A DNA stretch of 64,000 nt from Isoetes taiwanensis. Taxonomy: Eukaryota; Streptophyta; Lycopodiopsida; Isoetales; Isoetaceae. The position numbers and the translations under genes were made by a program. Shown in pieces: positions 34,489-45,121 of this stretch. How positions within the stretch are numbered: position 1 is the stretch's first letter; each line of letters starts with the position of its first letter. The notes under the pieces were generated by a model. That model was not told the DNA's origin. It saw nothing but the letters and a program-made list of their open reading frames with translations, and ran no database searches. The stretch covers positions 36,192,826 to 36,256,825 of the forward strand of contig JAJEKV010000001.1 of NCBI GenBank assembly GCA_021234155.1, read 5' to 3'.

Positions 34489-36440
34489 CAAAGCGCACCA
34501 GCCAAGGCCATCCACGCTTGGGACCATCCAGGGACATCCACGCCAAGACGAACTTCTGGTGGCTGCCTCTGTTCTCATCTGCGTCCCACATCCGGATCCT
34601 GCACAAGGTACGCCTGTTGGTTTGTGTTGGGTTAATCTCTCCTGTTTTTGCTTGGATCCATGTGCCACGCTAGGCTCGATGGATGCCTCAACTCAGTGGT
34701 TTCAACAGCGGTATTGGTTAGTTTTCTCCCTTCGTTTTTTGTCTGTTCATTTGCGAGCTGTGTATGCTTTTGGTTCCGTCCTGCTGCTTTCTCTGCCTGC
34801 TGCCTCAGCCCGTTTTCCTGTTGTTTTCCTGTTCCAATCCCGCTTTCTTGCTGTTTTCCTGTTCGCTCCACAGCCCGTTGGGCGGAATCGGCCGGTTTGC
34901 CATCTGCCAGATTGATTGGCAGTATGGCAGCTGCCGGATATACCCTCTGTCCAGCAACGATCGGCTCTGAACCAGGTTTGCTTGGAAGGTGAGTTGCTTG
35001 CCTTGGCAGTTTTTTCCCGTCCTCCTTTAGTCTTTCCTTATCCATGTCGGCCGATCCTATCTGTCTGGGTTTTTTGGTTCGTGGGATCTTTTTGCGCAGA
35101 TATGGCTCGGATTTTTCAGCTCTGCCCATTTGCTCTGGGTCTTACCACGTCTTGAGCCCCTGTTATTTTGATTCCGGAGTTCCTATGGGCTGCCACCGTC
35201 CAGCTCCGGGCCTGCCGTGGCCATCGCTTCCACCTCCTCTTTCAAGAGAGGGATACCGGGTTCGGTTCCCCATTTTGCTGGGAATACCCAGTTCGGGTTT
35301 CCCTGGGATTTTTGTGCACCTTTGGGGGTTGCACGTTTGCTTTTAATTCCCTTGCATTCTTTTTGTCTTTTCCTCATTTTCGATTGTTTTTTCCTTTGGG
35401 GTTGCACGTTGCTTTTAATTCCCTTGCATTCTTTTTGTCTTTTCCTCATTTTCGATTGTTTTTTCTTTTGGGGGTTGCACGTTGCTTTTAATTCCCTTGC
35501 ATTCTTTTTGTCTTTTCCTCTTTTTCGATTGTTTTTTCCTGCTCCCTCGGGTTTGTTTTTTCGTTGGGTTTTTGTGTTCCGCATTGGGGTATCCGATCGT
35601 GTTGTTCATATAGTTGTTGCCAGCTCTGTGTCTTGGCCTCGTCTTATGGTTGTATGGTTTTTCGTTGTTAGTTGTAGGTGTTTTTGTTTTTTGTTGCTTC
35701 CTCGTGCATAAGATTGAACTTGCGTCCCCATGGGTATATTTATTTGTTTCTGCCCTACAAGTTGGGACCTTTTGCTTACACTAAGTCGTTTTATGGAGGT
35801 CATTTTCTAGTTCCCCTTCGTCCCCGCCGTTTCGTTCCTTCCGTGTTTCATTGGTAATCTAGTTATAGCATTTTCTTCGCTTATCTCTTTGTTTGAAATT
35901 TATCTCTCTTGCCCTCATTGTTTTCATATCATCTTGTTTTTGGCATTTTTTCCATTTAGATTGGTCCCTTTAGATTGTCATTAGGATATTCGTTATGTTT
36001 GTTTGGAAGGTTCTTACTCTGTGTCCCATTAATCATATAGCTTTTGTACGCATTTTTGATCTATTTAGCATATTTGCGCATATGGTCCAGTTGCACATTA
36101 TGGTTTGCGTGCTTTTGGTCCGTCTTGCTTACCTGCTATATTTGGTTTTGGAGGTTTTTGGATGCTATGGTGCATATGTACATGCAAGCATTATCCTGTA
36201 TTATTTCTTTATGTTTTTCGGTGTTTTTCCTTGTCTATGTTTTCGTTTTAGGTTTGTAGCTTGTTTCTGGTTCTCTTTTATTATTTTTCTATTTCTTCCT
36301 TTTCCTCCAATTTAATCCTGTTAACTCATGTGCATCATGCCCTTTCTGCTTTTGCGCCCCCCTCCTTATGTCTTGGTAATCTATTTTATTTTTGGTTATG
36401 TTCTAATGCTTGCAACTTGTTGTTTCTAGACATCTCACAT
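34489..36440 (+). other. Leader of the PAT-like element
   Basis: A pyrimidine-rich transcribed leader without convincing long coding frames. Three tandem 73-bp units run from about 35329 to 35545, each with TTGCACG (35329, 35402, 35475) and CCCTTGCATTCTTTTTGTC. The open frames here are short and hydrophobic because of the T-rich strand. Confidence 0.6.
35329..35545 (+). repeat. Three tandem 73-bp units in the leader
   Basis: TTGCACGTT(T)GCTTTTAATT recurs at exact 73-base steps. The third unit diverges after CGATTGTTTTTTCC. Confidence 0.88.
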
Positions 36441-36441
36441 T

Positions 36442-37600
36442 ATGGCATATCTGGGCTCTCCCAGCACATCTCAGGCTTCCTTACGAGCCCGACGGGCCAA
36501 GAGGGTTGCGGTCGACCTTTGCCCAAATCTACCCCACCCGTCCAAGCGAGCACGCCCTTCTTTGGGGTCTCTATTGCATCGATGGGCCCACTATGCGATT
36601 ATTTCTTTGTTTACGTTGAACCCGATCCCGCCGACCAATCCCCACGTTAGATGCACAAGCATGCCTTCCCATTCTGGCTCAGCCGGTCCATCTCGGGTTG
36701 TCTCTTCTGTTTCTTTTGCTCCGGTTCCTCCCCGGTTTTTTTCTCGGCTTCAAAGAGGTCCTTCCATTCCATTTTGAGCCATTCCTTGCCGACGGCGGGC
36801 TCCTCTATTCCTTCTCCATCTTTGGACATGGTGCCTCTGCTTCTGAGACCCTCCGATTCTGGATGGTACGGTCAATGAGAGCCGCCGGTCCTCACCCCGC
36901 CGATGCTTACGTGCATGGCGGATTGAGGTGCTTCGCCAGGAGGTTCGAGAACGGGCGTCTCGGTCTGTTCCCAACTTTAAGAGGGAGTCGTCACGCCACC
37001 AGTATGAGTTCCTTTGTGCCACGGAGTCGAGATTTCGGGAGCTTCATGCTCGTTTGACCGCTTTGTCTCCTCGGGTGCCCGAGACGATTCTTCAGATTAT
37101 TGAGGAAGGTAAGGCTGCCACTCTACAGAGAATGAAGTTCTTGATTATTGCTGATCGCGAGGGCTATGATGTCGCTTTGGATTTTGATGACCATGCGGGC
37201 CCCGCCTTATCTGCCGATGATTCCAGGAAATTGAAGTTAGCTCGGCAAATGCATCGCGATCGGCGCCCCTCTGCTTCAAGACCCTCTGCTCCCTCCACTG
37301 GCTCTTCCTTCTCTGCTGCGCCTCCATCCCAGTTCTCTTCATCTCGATCCGGTTCTCGTCCTTTCTGCACTTTTTGTGGTCGGCTTGGCCATCGAATTGA
37401 ATCCTGCCATGCTCGTGTTAATGCCGGATCTCCTAACGCCCCCTCGCCGCAGATTGATTCCACCTCCGGGGTCCTCCGGTGCCGGCCCCGACTCCATTTT
37501 TTCCCCGTCCCGGCCCATGATTTATGCCTCCCTCTGATTTCCGCCTCAGATGTTCCGTTAAAGCAATACTATTACATATGGAATTTATTAAGATGATTTT
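36442..37600 (+). pseudogene. Gag-like protein of the PAT-like element
   Basis: Begins MAYLGSPSTSQASLRARRAK, with TTTCTAGAC just before it as a possible acceptor, and has a basic, Pro/Ser-rich N-terminus. It is interrupted by a stop at 36775 and frame changes to about 36900. It then runs in frame: RRKAS-like basic part, ESRFRELHARLTALSPRVPE, a helical middle and a Ser-rich stretch. The zinc knuckle FCTFCGRLGHRIESCH (C-x2-C-x4-H-x4-C) lies at about 37365-37415. The arrangement suits a nucleic-acid-binding capsid-like protein. Confidence 0.75.
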
Positions 37601-38060
37601 TGGTGCTTATGACTCGTCCCTTTCTTTATTAGCTCACGTTTTGTTGTTTGATTTTCAATTTTTGTTCTAGCATGTTGGGATGGTATCCAATTGAGAGCTG
37701 GGGTGGTGTTAGAGTTTTATTTTCCTATGGGGTGTGCTCGTATGCGGGTTGGGTTGTTTGTGCTTAGCCCTGAAGGTGTTTTCTAGTCTTCGCTCAACTT
37801 TCTCCTTTGGTTTACGGTTGCATGTAGGTTTATTCTGTGTATGCGAGCCTTGGAGGTATGAGCTTGGTTGGGTTAACTCGACGTGCAAAATATATAATGT
37901 TGCAGGGTCCCGTTGCCTTCTTGGTTTGATGATTTCCTTGGTTATTTGGTTGGTTACTTACAGTTTGTGCCCTCTTTTCAGAATGTGCTCCATTTACCTC
38001 GGTCATCCCTCATCTTGGCATCGACCCCTCCCCAGCTGATGACTTGGCTTCGGCTACTAT
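37601..38060 (+). other. Spacer between gag and RT of the PAT-like element
   Basis: T-rich sequence with no convincing coding potential; it may be an intron or leader of the pol reading frame. Confidence 0.4.
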
Positions 38061-39350
38061 AGTCTTGAATCGCCTCCATGCGGCCCTTCCTTTCTGGCAA
38101 TCCATTTGCTCCTCACAGCAGGTTTTGAATTGGATACAATTTGGTTATCGCCTTCCTTGGTCATCCACGTATCCGCCTGATGCTTTCTGCGCTCCAAACC
38201 ACTTTCGTCTTTATGCGCCCCATCGTGACTTTGCGGCTCTGGCGTGGCCGATCTCCTAGCGTCTGGTGCCGCATCCCCGATCACCTCCGTCCCTTCTTAC
38301 GTTTCCCCTTGGGGTCGTCCGTCGAAAGGCCTAAACAAATTCCGTCTCATCTTGGATCTGCGCTATCTAAACTCTTTCTTGACCATCCCTCTTTTTCGGT
38401 ATGAGTCCCTCGTTTTGTTGTCACATCTGTGTCTACCCAGCGACTTTCTCTTTCTTTGTCGACACGAAATCCGGTTATCATCATATCACAATCTGGCCTT
38501 CTCATCGCACTTTCTTGGGTTTTGAGCTTAATGGCCAGTTCTATGTCTTTAATGTCCTCCCCTTTGGTCTAGCTTCAGCCCCTTTTGTCTTTACCAAATT
38601 AGTCAGACAGTTAGTTCGGTTTTGGCGAGGTCAGGGCGTCCGTTGCTTACCCTATGTCGATGATATTTTATTCTTGTGCCAAACATGTCACGAGGCTCTA
38701 CAGATCCAGCGTCATTTCTGATTTACAGCGGGCCGGTTTTCTCTTAGCTTGGAAGAAGTGTCGGTTTCGTCTCTCACATTGCACAATATTCTTAGGTTTC
38801 ATAGTGGACGCTCATGAGGGCTTCTTTCGTATATCCCGGGCTAAGAAGGAACGGGTCCTGTCTCTGTGTTCTAGTTTGTTGTCTTCCCAAGTGGTCACTC
38901 CTCGCCTGATTGCCCGTTTTCTTGGCTTTATCCAATCCCTGCGCTTGGTCCTGGGTCATCTTTGTGCTGCCTTGTCTTGTGGCCTCCATTTTGATCTACG
39001 CCAGGCCGACCTTTGGGATACTCCCCTTCTTCTATCTCCCCTTGCAAAACAGGAGATCCAGCTTTGGCAGACCCTTATTTGTCAGTTTGACAGAGCCCCA
39101 TTGTGGCCACCTGCTGTGGTCAGTTCTACCTTGGGTTTTGATGCCAGTGATGAGGGATGGGGTGGTTGGCTTTCACGTCCGGGTTCTGAGCTTCTCTCTT
39201 TTTCTGGAGATTTCTCGGCAGACGCCCGCCTCCAATCTTCTACTTGGCGTGAACTCTTTGCTCTTTTTCAGATCTTGCAGCAGTGTGTTTCGTTGTTGTC
39301 GACTCTGTGTGATAGCTTCGTGGGGACAATCGAATGTGTTCTTTTATTCT
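38061..39350 (+). pseudogene. Reverse transcriptase and RNase H of the PAT-like element
   Basis: Three frames must be joined. They give RPSKGLNKFRLILDLRYLNS, then FFVDTKSGYHHITIW and LPFGLASAPFVFTKLVRQLV with YVDDILFLC (Asp-Asp at about 38659-38664), then CTIFLGFIVDAHEGFFRIS and the RNase H part TLGFDASDEGWGGWLS and STWRELFALFQILQQC. Frameshifts lie near 38330, 38420, 38690 and 39330. All catalytic motifs are intact, so decay is recent or the indels are sequence errors. Confidence 0.88.
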
Positions 39351-39419
39351 GAGAATGGCGGTTCGCGATCCCCGTGCTTCATTTTTTCTTCTTTGGAAGT
39401 ACTAATTTTACGCTATCGG

Positions 39420-39940
39420 CATCATATTGATTGGAGCGGTTTGGGTTCCACGCTTGGAGAATGAGTGGGCTGACTATCTTTCCAAAATTCGGGCCTTTGA
39501 TGAATTTTCTCTTTCCCCCTCAGTCTTTTGCCTCTTGGATGAGCGGTGGGGGCCACATCATGTTGACCGTTTTGCTAGCCCTTCTAACGCCCTCCTGCCA
39601 GTTTTCAACACCAAAGATTTTTATCCTCATCGGATCGCACCTAACGCTTTTTCTTATGGTGGCGTCACGTTTAACAACTCTTGCTTTCCTCCACCTTCCT
39701 TGGTTCACGAGGTTTTGCATCATGCTTTCGTATTTTGCGGGCCGCCTCACACTACTTGTTTTCTCTTGGCCCTCGCCCCTTGGTGGCCTTTGCTCTTTGT
39801 TGACTCCTCCACTTGGCAATCTTTTGTTCGGGGCGGTTTTCTTTCACGAATTCTCCCATGCCTTACTACCATCACCTTCTTCCCGCATTGCAGGTGTCCG
39901 TCGTCATGCGGCACTATTCGCCTTGCGTTGTGATTTTTCT
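39420..39940 (+). pseudogene. RNase H end and methyltransferase-like domain
   Basis: Starts with VPRLENEWADYLSK, which supplies the last RNase H Asp. It continues with HHVDRFASPSNALLPVFNTK, FNNSCFPPPSLVHEVLHHAF and CFLLALAPWWPLLFVD. The DRFAS-N, PPPS and PWWP-like blocks resemble the Dam-like domain that follows RNase H in DIRS and PAT elements. Here the NPPF motif is changed to CFPPP, so activity is doubtful. Confidence 0.65.
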
Positions 39941-40092
39941 GATACTTAATATTGTCTCTTCTCACATCCTTCTTTAGTCTCGCGTATTTTAGAAAGTTTG
40001 TTCATTATCAGAAGGTTGTTTCTCATTTCTTTGATAGTGTCGGGATCGGTTTCTGAGTTGTTGGTCAGTTTGGGGATAGCTTGGAGTAGTCC

Positions 40093-41109
40093 ATGGTGTT
40101 AGTTTTCTTTGGTTGGTTGATGTTAACACTTGCTTATTCCCTTGTTCCAGATATTTTACCTTTTTATGACGGCCCCTCGCTGCCCTTCTTCGCCTCGGCT
40201 GTAGCTTCTGTTCTCCAGTCTCGCGCACCCTCGACTTTGCTCAGTTATTCTTCCGCCTGGCTTCAATTCCGTCGTTGGTGTCACTCTCAGCAGCTTACGT
40301 CTTTACCTGCCTCCTCTTTGCATGTTGCTGCGTTCTTCTCCTCTCTAATATCTACCCATCGTAGTCCTACTTCTATAGGGGTCGCGTCTGCCGCAATTGC
40401 CTTTTTTCATAGCTTGGTCAACTTCCCATCGCCTTGTTCAGCCCCTCTTCCTGCGTTGGTCCGCCAAGCCGCCCCTCGTACCCACTCTTCTTCACGGCGA
40501 CGTTTACCTCTGACTGCGTCTCACGTTCGCCAAATCATCTCCCTACTCGCCCCCTCACAAGCCGATTGGCGCAGCCTCATGAAAGCTTGCCTGGTCACTA
40601 TCTGCTTTGCTGGTTTTCTCCGAATTTCTGAAGCACTGCACTTGAATTGGCGCGACTTGTCCTTTTTTCCCGACTATGTCCAGTTGCACATCCGTAGGTC
40701 TAAGTGCGACCAGTCCGCCGCTGGCCAGGAGGTCCTCATAGCCCGCACGTTTTCCCCCTTCTGCCCTGTCATGTTACTGCAGCGATTATTGTCCGTCTGC
40801 TGTTTTCGCACCTCCGACCCACCTGAGGGAGGCCCTCTTTTTCGCGCATCCTTGTCCTCCACACGGCCTTTGTCATATGCTGCTGCCCGTTCGTGGTGGT
40901 TTGAGTCCCTGCGTCTTATCGGTTTGGAGCCTCGGGATTTTGGCACCCATGCAGGCCGTAGGGGCGGTGCTACCACAGTTGCTGCTACGTCTGTCCCTTC
41001 TGACATTGTCCGCTCTCATGGGCGTTGGCGCTCTGCTGCTTCCCACTCGCGCTACATTCTACCCGACATTCAGGAGCGCCTCACTGTATCCCGCCATCTT
41101 GGTCTTTGA
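40093..41109 (+). CDS. Tyrosine recombinase of the PAT-like element
   Basis: A 338-residue open frame. It is expected to integrate a circular DNA intermediate made after reverse transcription. A SAM-like N-terminal core-binding region (APSTLLSYSSAWLQFRRWC) precedes the catalytic domain. Catalytic residues by count: Arg177 in FLRISEALHLNW, a Lys near 203 in HIRRSKCDQ, His286 and Arg289 in THAGRRGG, His309/Trp312 in SHGRWRSA and Tyr321 in SHSRYI. The first 18 residues are hydrophobic and may be non-coding, since CTTGTTCCAG just before DILPFYDG looks like a splice acceptor. The mature start may therefore come from an upstream exon. Repeat B1 follows the stop by 22 bases. It is the only long intact frame in this element. 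Confidence 0.93.
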   Translation: MVLVFFGWLMLTLAYSLVPDILPFYDGPSLPFFASAVASVLQSRAPSTLLSYSSAWLQFRRWCHSQQLTSLPASSLHVAAFFSSLISTHRSPTSIGVASAAIAFFHSLVNFPSPCSAPLPALVRQAAPRTHSSSRRRLPLTASHVRQIISLLAPSQADWRSLMKACLVTICFAGFLRISEALHLNWRDLSFFPDYVQLHIRRSKCDQSAAGQEVLIARTFSPFCPVMLLQRLLSVCCFRTSDPPEGGPLFRASLSSTRPLSYAAARSWWFESLRLIGLEPRDFGTHAGRRGGATTVAATSVPSDIVRSHGRWRSAASHSRYILPDIQERLTVSRHLGL

Positions 41110-41131
41110 GGTAGGTTCCTCTTCTATCGGC

Positions 41132-41155
41132 CACTTATGTGTAGATCAGGACCCA
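41132..41155 (+). repeat. Split direct repeat B1
   Basis: CACTTATGTGTAGATCAGG plus ACCCA, identical to 42122-42145, and seven bases before A2. The B1-A2 junction would be the joined ends of a circular intermediate. Confidence 0.85.
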
Positions 41156-41162
41156 TCCTAGG

Positions 41163-41322
41163 AATGCTACGGTTCTATTGCGATAGCAATAGAACCGTCA
41201 TTCCTTGGATGGGGACGCCCCAGTATCACGCCCTCCTATTTATAGACCGGTTTTCCCCCTTGGTTGCCTATCGGCATTCTCTTGAGCTTTGCCTTCTTTT
41301 CTTTAGCGCCTCTACCTACCTT
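41163..41322 (+). repeat. Split direct repeat A2
   Basis: Second copy of A1, with the same GGTTCTATTGC / GCAATAGAACC dyad at 41171-41196 and the TATTTATAG string. Confidence 0.92.
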
Positions 41323-42121
41323 CCCGCCCTTCCCCCCCTCTCTTTGTGTGCTTCTCGAATGATGTGGGGTTCGCTGGCTCTGGTTCGGTTGAGTTTCTTG
41401 GGTTGGTTGGCAGTAAATTGTTCATGTTTGTTATTCCAGTCCATGTTGACGTTCCTCTTTTTCTTTTGGTCAAGTGGCCATCTACAATTTCTGTCTTCTT
41501 TCTCCACCTCTCAGGTTGCTTTACTGCCTCTGGCATCCTCCATGTTTTTCGTTGTCTGAGGTTCTTGGCAAGTTTGTATGTTCTTATGGTTCATTGTTCT
41601 CAGCGTGGCACTGTAGCCTCTGAGGCATCCTCCAATTTTTATCTCTCAGCGTGGCAATGTAGCCTCTGAGGCAGCACTAATCGAATATTTTTCTCCGCGA
41701 TGGTCATTCCGCGGACGATTCTCGATTGATCGGCTGTTTTTCCCCTTTTCAGCGTGGCCTTGGTGCCTCTGGATTGATTGGACATTTGATACATTAATGC
41801 GCAAGGCGCCTAACTCCTTGACGGGTTTTTCCTTCATCTTTGCCTTTGCAGGTTGATTCTGAGGTCTCTTGGTGATCGATGTGCACGGGATCGCGCAAGG
41901 ACGGAGCTTGCATCCCGAGGAGAAGCAAGCACCAGTTTTCTCTTCCTTGTAAAACCGAGCGGCGGATGAAAGATCTTTGTTCGTCTTGTATGTCCTAGTT
42001 TCTTCGTGCTCTCGATGATTGTCTAGTTTCGGAGCATTTAAATTTCAAGTTCGTTCAAAGTTCTACCCCAGTAGGGGAATCAATTTGTACAATTTCACAA
42101 AGCTCAATGAGAATACCACTT
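41323..42121 (+). other. 3' region of the PAT-like element between A2 and B2
   Basis: No coding frame supported. CAGCGTGGCA(C/A)TGTAGCCTC occurs twice, 46 bases apart (41601 and 41647), with a third decayed copy near 41752. Confidence 0.5.
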
Positions 42122-42145
42122 CACTTATGTGTAGATCAGGACCCA
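42122..42145 (+). repeat. Split direct repeat B2 (right end of element)
   Basis: Identical 24 bases to B1. The 13-bp flanking string CAACATGGACAAT starts in its last two bases. Confidence 0.85.
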
Positions 42146-42156
42146 ACATGGACAAT

Positions 42157-44223
42157 TTGCTTTATATTAATTATTTGCAATCCATAACCCCAGGTGGCTT
42201 TTTAACAGCTTTATTTCCATATGCAACTTCCATCCATAACCCCAGGTGGCTTTTTAACAGCTTTATTTCCATATGCAACTTCCATCTATACAGTCTCCTT
42301 TTATCAATCTTCAACATAGTTAACAAAGCTGGAAATAATAACTTATTACCAGATAATACTGGCAGGGCACATGCACACGTACTAATCCTTGAGTTGATTC
42401 TATTTTCCACCGTGATACAATATAAACAACTTTTCTGCTCATCAGAAGAGCTTGGCAAAAACCTATTTTACAGCAAAATCTTTATCACCTTGTTTAACAC
42501 TTAATTATGAAGAACATGATTTTAATCAGCCAGCACCTCCTTACGCGAGAAGGACCTGCTAAAGCCTGAGTAAGAATGCTTCTGGGAATGTTCCATCCTT
42601 TTCTTTATTTTCGTTCTTGGAGAAGATAGAAGTGATCTCTCATTTTTCATCCTGCAGCATTTGTTGTGCAAAATGTGATCCATTATAATGATTTGCATTT
42701 TCGCCATGATTGACAGTATCCACCAGATCTGGGTCAGAGCAGACGTTTGAACTCCAGTACAAAAGACCAAAATGAAGAACAGCTAGGGCACATAGACAAA
42801 TACATAAAGTAACATAAACAGTAAGACTTCATCTAGACATGCAAAGAAGATGAAACAATAGAATCGAGGTTGAAAAGGACTTACCACTCTGCTTTCTTTT
42901 GCTCAAGCACAAACAATCTAGATAGTACTTCCTCATAATATGCACGCAATAATGTTATTTTCAGATTGCACAAATGATGCATTAGGAAACAATCATAGAA
43001 TCATGATAGATCTATCATATATAATTGCAAATTAGAGCAACTCTGAATAGTGATTTCTGATGCCACATATCGTAGCACATTATGGAACTTCCTATTACTC
43101 ATGTGTGTCTGAGAAAAGAAGGAGCTTCGCTGCGCATAATCAGAAACAGGCGGCTCGCCATCCATCCATCTCAAGTATGATATTAGATGACTTGAGATTA
43201 AAGCAGAACTCAATTCAAAGGTCTTTTTCCCCTAGCCCTCTGATTACACACCAATTGAAATACCTATTGTCATCATGTGCAGTTTGAGGCTGTTTTTGCA
43301 CTGACAAAACCAGAACAGTCCATGAGATCAGGCCTCGCTCGTCTGTTCTATCAAATGCATGGTGTGTATCTTTAATACTTTCACATTTTACATACATGCC
43401 AATAAGTGCATTCCCAGATTCAATTCCAAGTTTATTCCTGATTTTTGCAGATGACTATGGACGTACTTGCCCCAACATAGACATTTTATGGTAGCACAAA
43501 CACTGAGGACAGTGACATATGTGCAAATTAGGATAGGACGATGACAAATTGTTGGTTTATGGACGATTGTCATGGTCCATGAACTAAGTAAAAAATACAA
43601 CACATTAGCAAATTAAACTTATTGTGTGACTGAACACAAACCTTAAGGAGTGAAAATGTTGGTCGATAGGATATTTCACTGTAAAAGCACTATCAGATGC
43701 TTGCTTTAATTAGAAAATAATGGAAATGTCCCATGCACATCATGGCCATCATTCAAAATAGCTTCATGATGCATGTCAATTCTCATGTGTTTCCTCTATA
43801 GATATCACCTTCTGCTCAATTAAAAAGAAACATATTCATTGCAGCCAAGTTTTATGAAGCTTTTAGCATATTCTAACATGTAAAAAAAAGGATGAAATGT
43901 GATCCAGACTTTGATAGAATATTTGAAGAACGGCTGCAGATAAAGTAGGCTTTTCAGATCAAGGCTCCATTATGTCAACATTATTGTTGCTACATCAAGT
44001 TAATTCCCGGATATATATGATCTTAATGCTTTTTGTTGATGTCTGTAGTATTTTAGAACAAACTCGCTTAATTTATGAGAGGCCAATTTGTCTGAAACAA
44101 TTCCATATACACAAGAACGTGATGGCAGGCGTTAACCAATGAAGACATATAAAAATTAAAAAGCACACAGATATGGGCTTCAATTGCCTTTTTAAGAAGC
44201 AGAATGCAAAGTGAGAGAACTAA
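42157..44223. other. Region with a 52-bp duplication and unresolved exons
   Basis: CCATAACCCCAGGTGGCTTT starts at 42182 and again at 42234, an exact 52-bp tandem duplication. Minus-strand stretches near 42770-42522 (for example DTVNHGENANHYNGSHFAQQ or an overlapping frame) look mildly coding and could be downstream exons of the gene starting near 44796, but splice sites were not convincing. The rest is AT-rich. Confidence 0.4.
42182..42285 (+). repeat. 52-bp tandem duplication (two copies)
   Basis: The two copies are identical, so the duplication is very recent. Confidence 0.9.
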
Positions 44224-44796
44224 TACCTTGTGGAACTCAGACAATGCGCATTTGAACCAGCAACCTGGTGTGTGCCACTTAAGCCGCTGCCAACTGCAAT
44301 TTCCAATCAAACACTTCCAATCAACATATCCTAGATCCTGCAAAAGTGAAACAAACTGTGAAAGGTTTTCCTGTGCAAATTGTGCACTTAAAATTTTTTT
44401 CGTCAAAGCCAATCCGTCTATGCCCTGCCTTTCCATTTCGCACCAATTTATAATGCCATTGCCTATAGAAGCAACACCTAGAACGGAAGTCTTCCTACAA
44501 TCGAAGGAACCCTAACGAAATTACTTTTTCGAAATTGTGGTAGAAGCTCTGGAATTGGAAAACAGAAGCAAGAAGCTAGAAACCGATGCCACTGATAACT
44601 CGTAATGGTATGATCTGCAACTCCGTTCATAATTTTCAGATATAATCGACTCTGCCCTCAACAACCTGGCCAAAAGAAAATGATTCATCTGGGATCTGGG
44701 AAAGCTTTCCTTCAACTCAAATCCAAAGGGCAACCGCTTTTCAAAAATGTTTCGCAGCAAAGGAATCGAACTGATTCTGAAGCATGCTAAGGTCAT
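44224..44796 (-). CDS. Unrecognised minus-strand gene, 5' part
   Basis: A first frame starts at 44796 (MTLACFRISSIPLLRNIFEK, possibly an organelle-targeting N-terminus) and stops at 44521. The same frame reopens and gives KTSVLGVASIGNGIINWCEM, SQFVSLLQDLGYVDWKCLIG and a Trp/Cys-rich piece, WHTPGCWFKCALSEFHK. It ends at a good donor, AAG|GTATTA, at about 44223. Whether a small intron removes the stop at 44521 is unclear. I do not recognise the family. It could be a host gene or another transposon gene. Confidence 0.35.
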
Positions 44797-45121
44797 TGCT
44801 GGCTATACAAGCTAATGCATTCAATGACGAAGGCGGAGCAAAACGTTCTCTCTAACTGCTTTAGCCACACGATTGTGGCCGTTCAATAGAAGCCCTATAA
44901 TTGAAGTATCACGATGAAAATAGCTCTAAACATCTCGACCATCCATTAAATCCAACGGTTAAAAATGGAAATTGATGACATACACTCAAAATCCCTTTAG
45001 TATAAAGAAAGATGTTATACCGTAATTCTTGGATTGGATCAAGCCCTAATTTGAATGGCCGAGATCATCCAGGTGCATCCAAAGGCTGGGGTTTCTTGCA
45101 CAACTTCCTACCACCATGATT
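44797..45121. other. Putative promoter region, nothing specific
   Basis: Sequence between a possible minus-strand gene start and the polypurine tract. No defined element seen. Confidence 0.3.

Larger units (their letters stand above)
34331..42143 (+). mobile_element. PAT-like (DIRS-order) tyrosine-recombinase retroelement
   Basis: Order: repeat A1, leader, gag, reverse transcriptase/RNase H with a trailing methyltransferase-like domain, tyrosine recombinase, repeat B1, repeat A2, spacer, repeat B2. This A1...B1-A2...B2 layout is the split direct repeat of PAT and Ngaro elements. The gag zinc knuckle and the segment after RNase H favour PAT. The interior is more GC-rich than the flanks. A 13-bp string CAACATGGACAAT flanks the whole element (34318-34330 and 42144-42156), overlapping the first three bases of A1. 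gag and RT are frameshifted; the recombinase is open. Recent insertion is implied by the near-identical A1 and A2. Confidence 0.9.

Noticed and set aside
34559-36315. Overlapping hydrophobic frames in the PAT-like leader
   Set aside because: T-rich leader with a 73-bp repeat; no conserved motif, and different frames overlap heavily.
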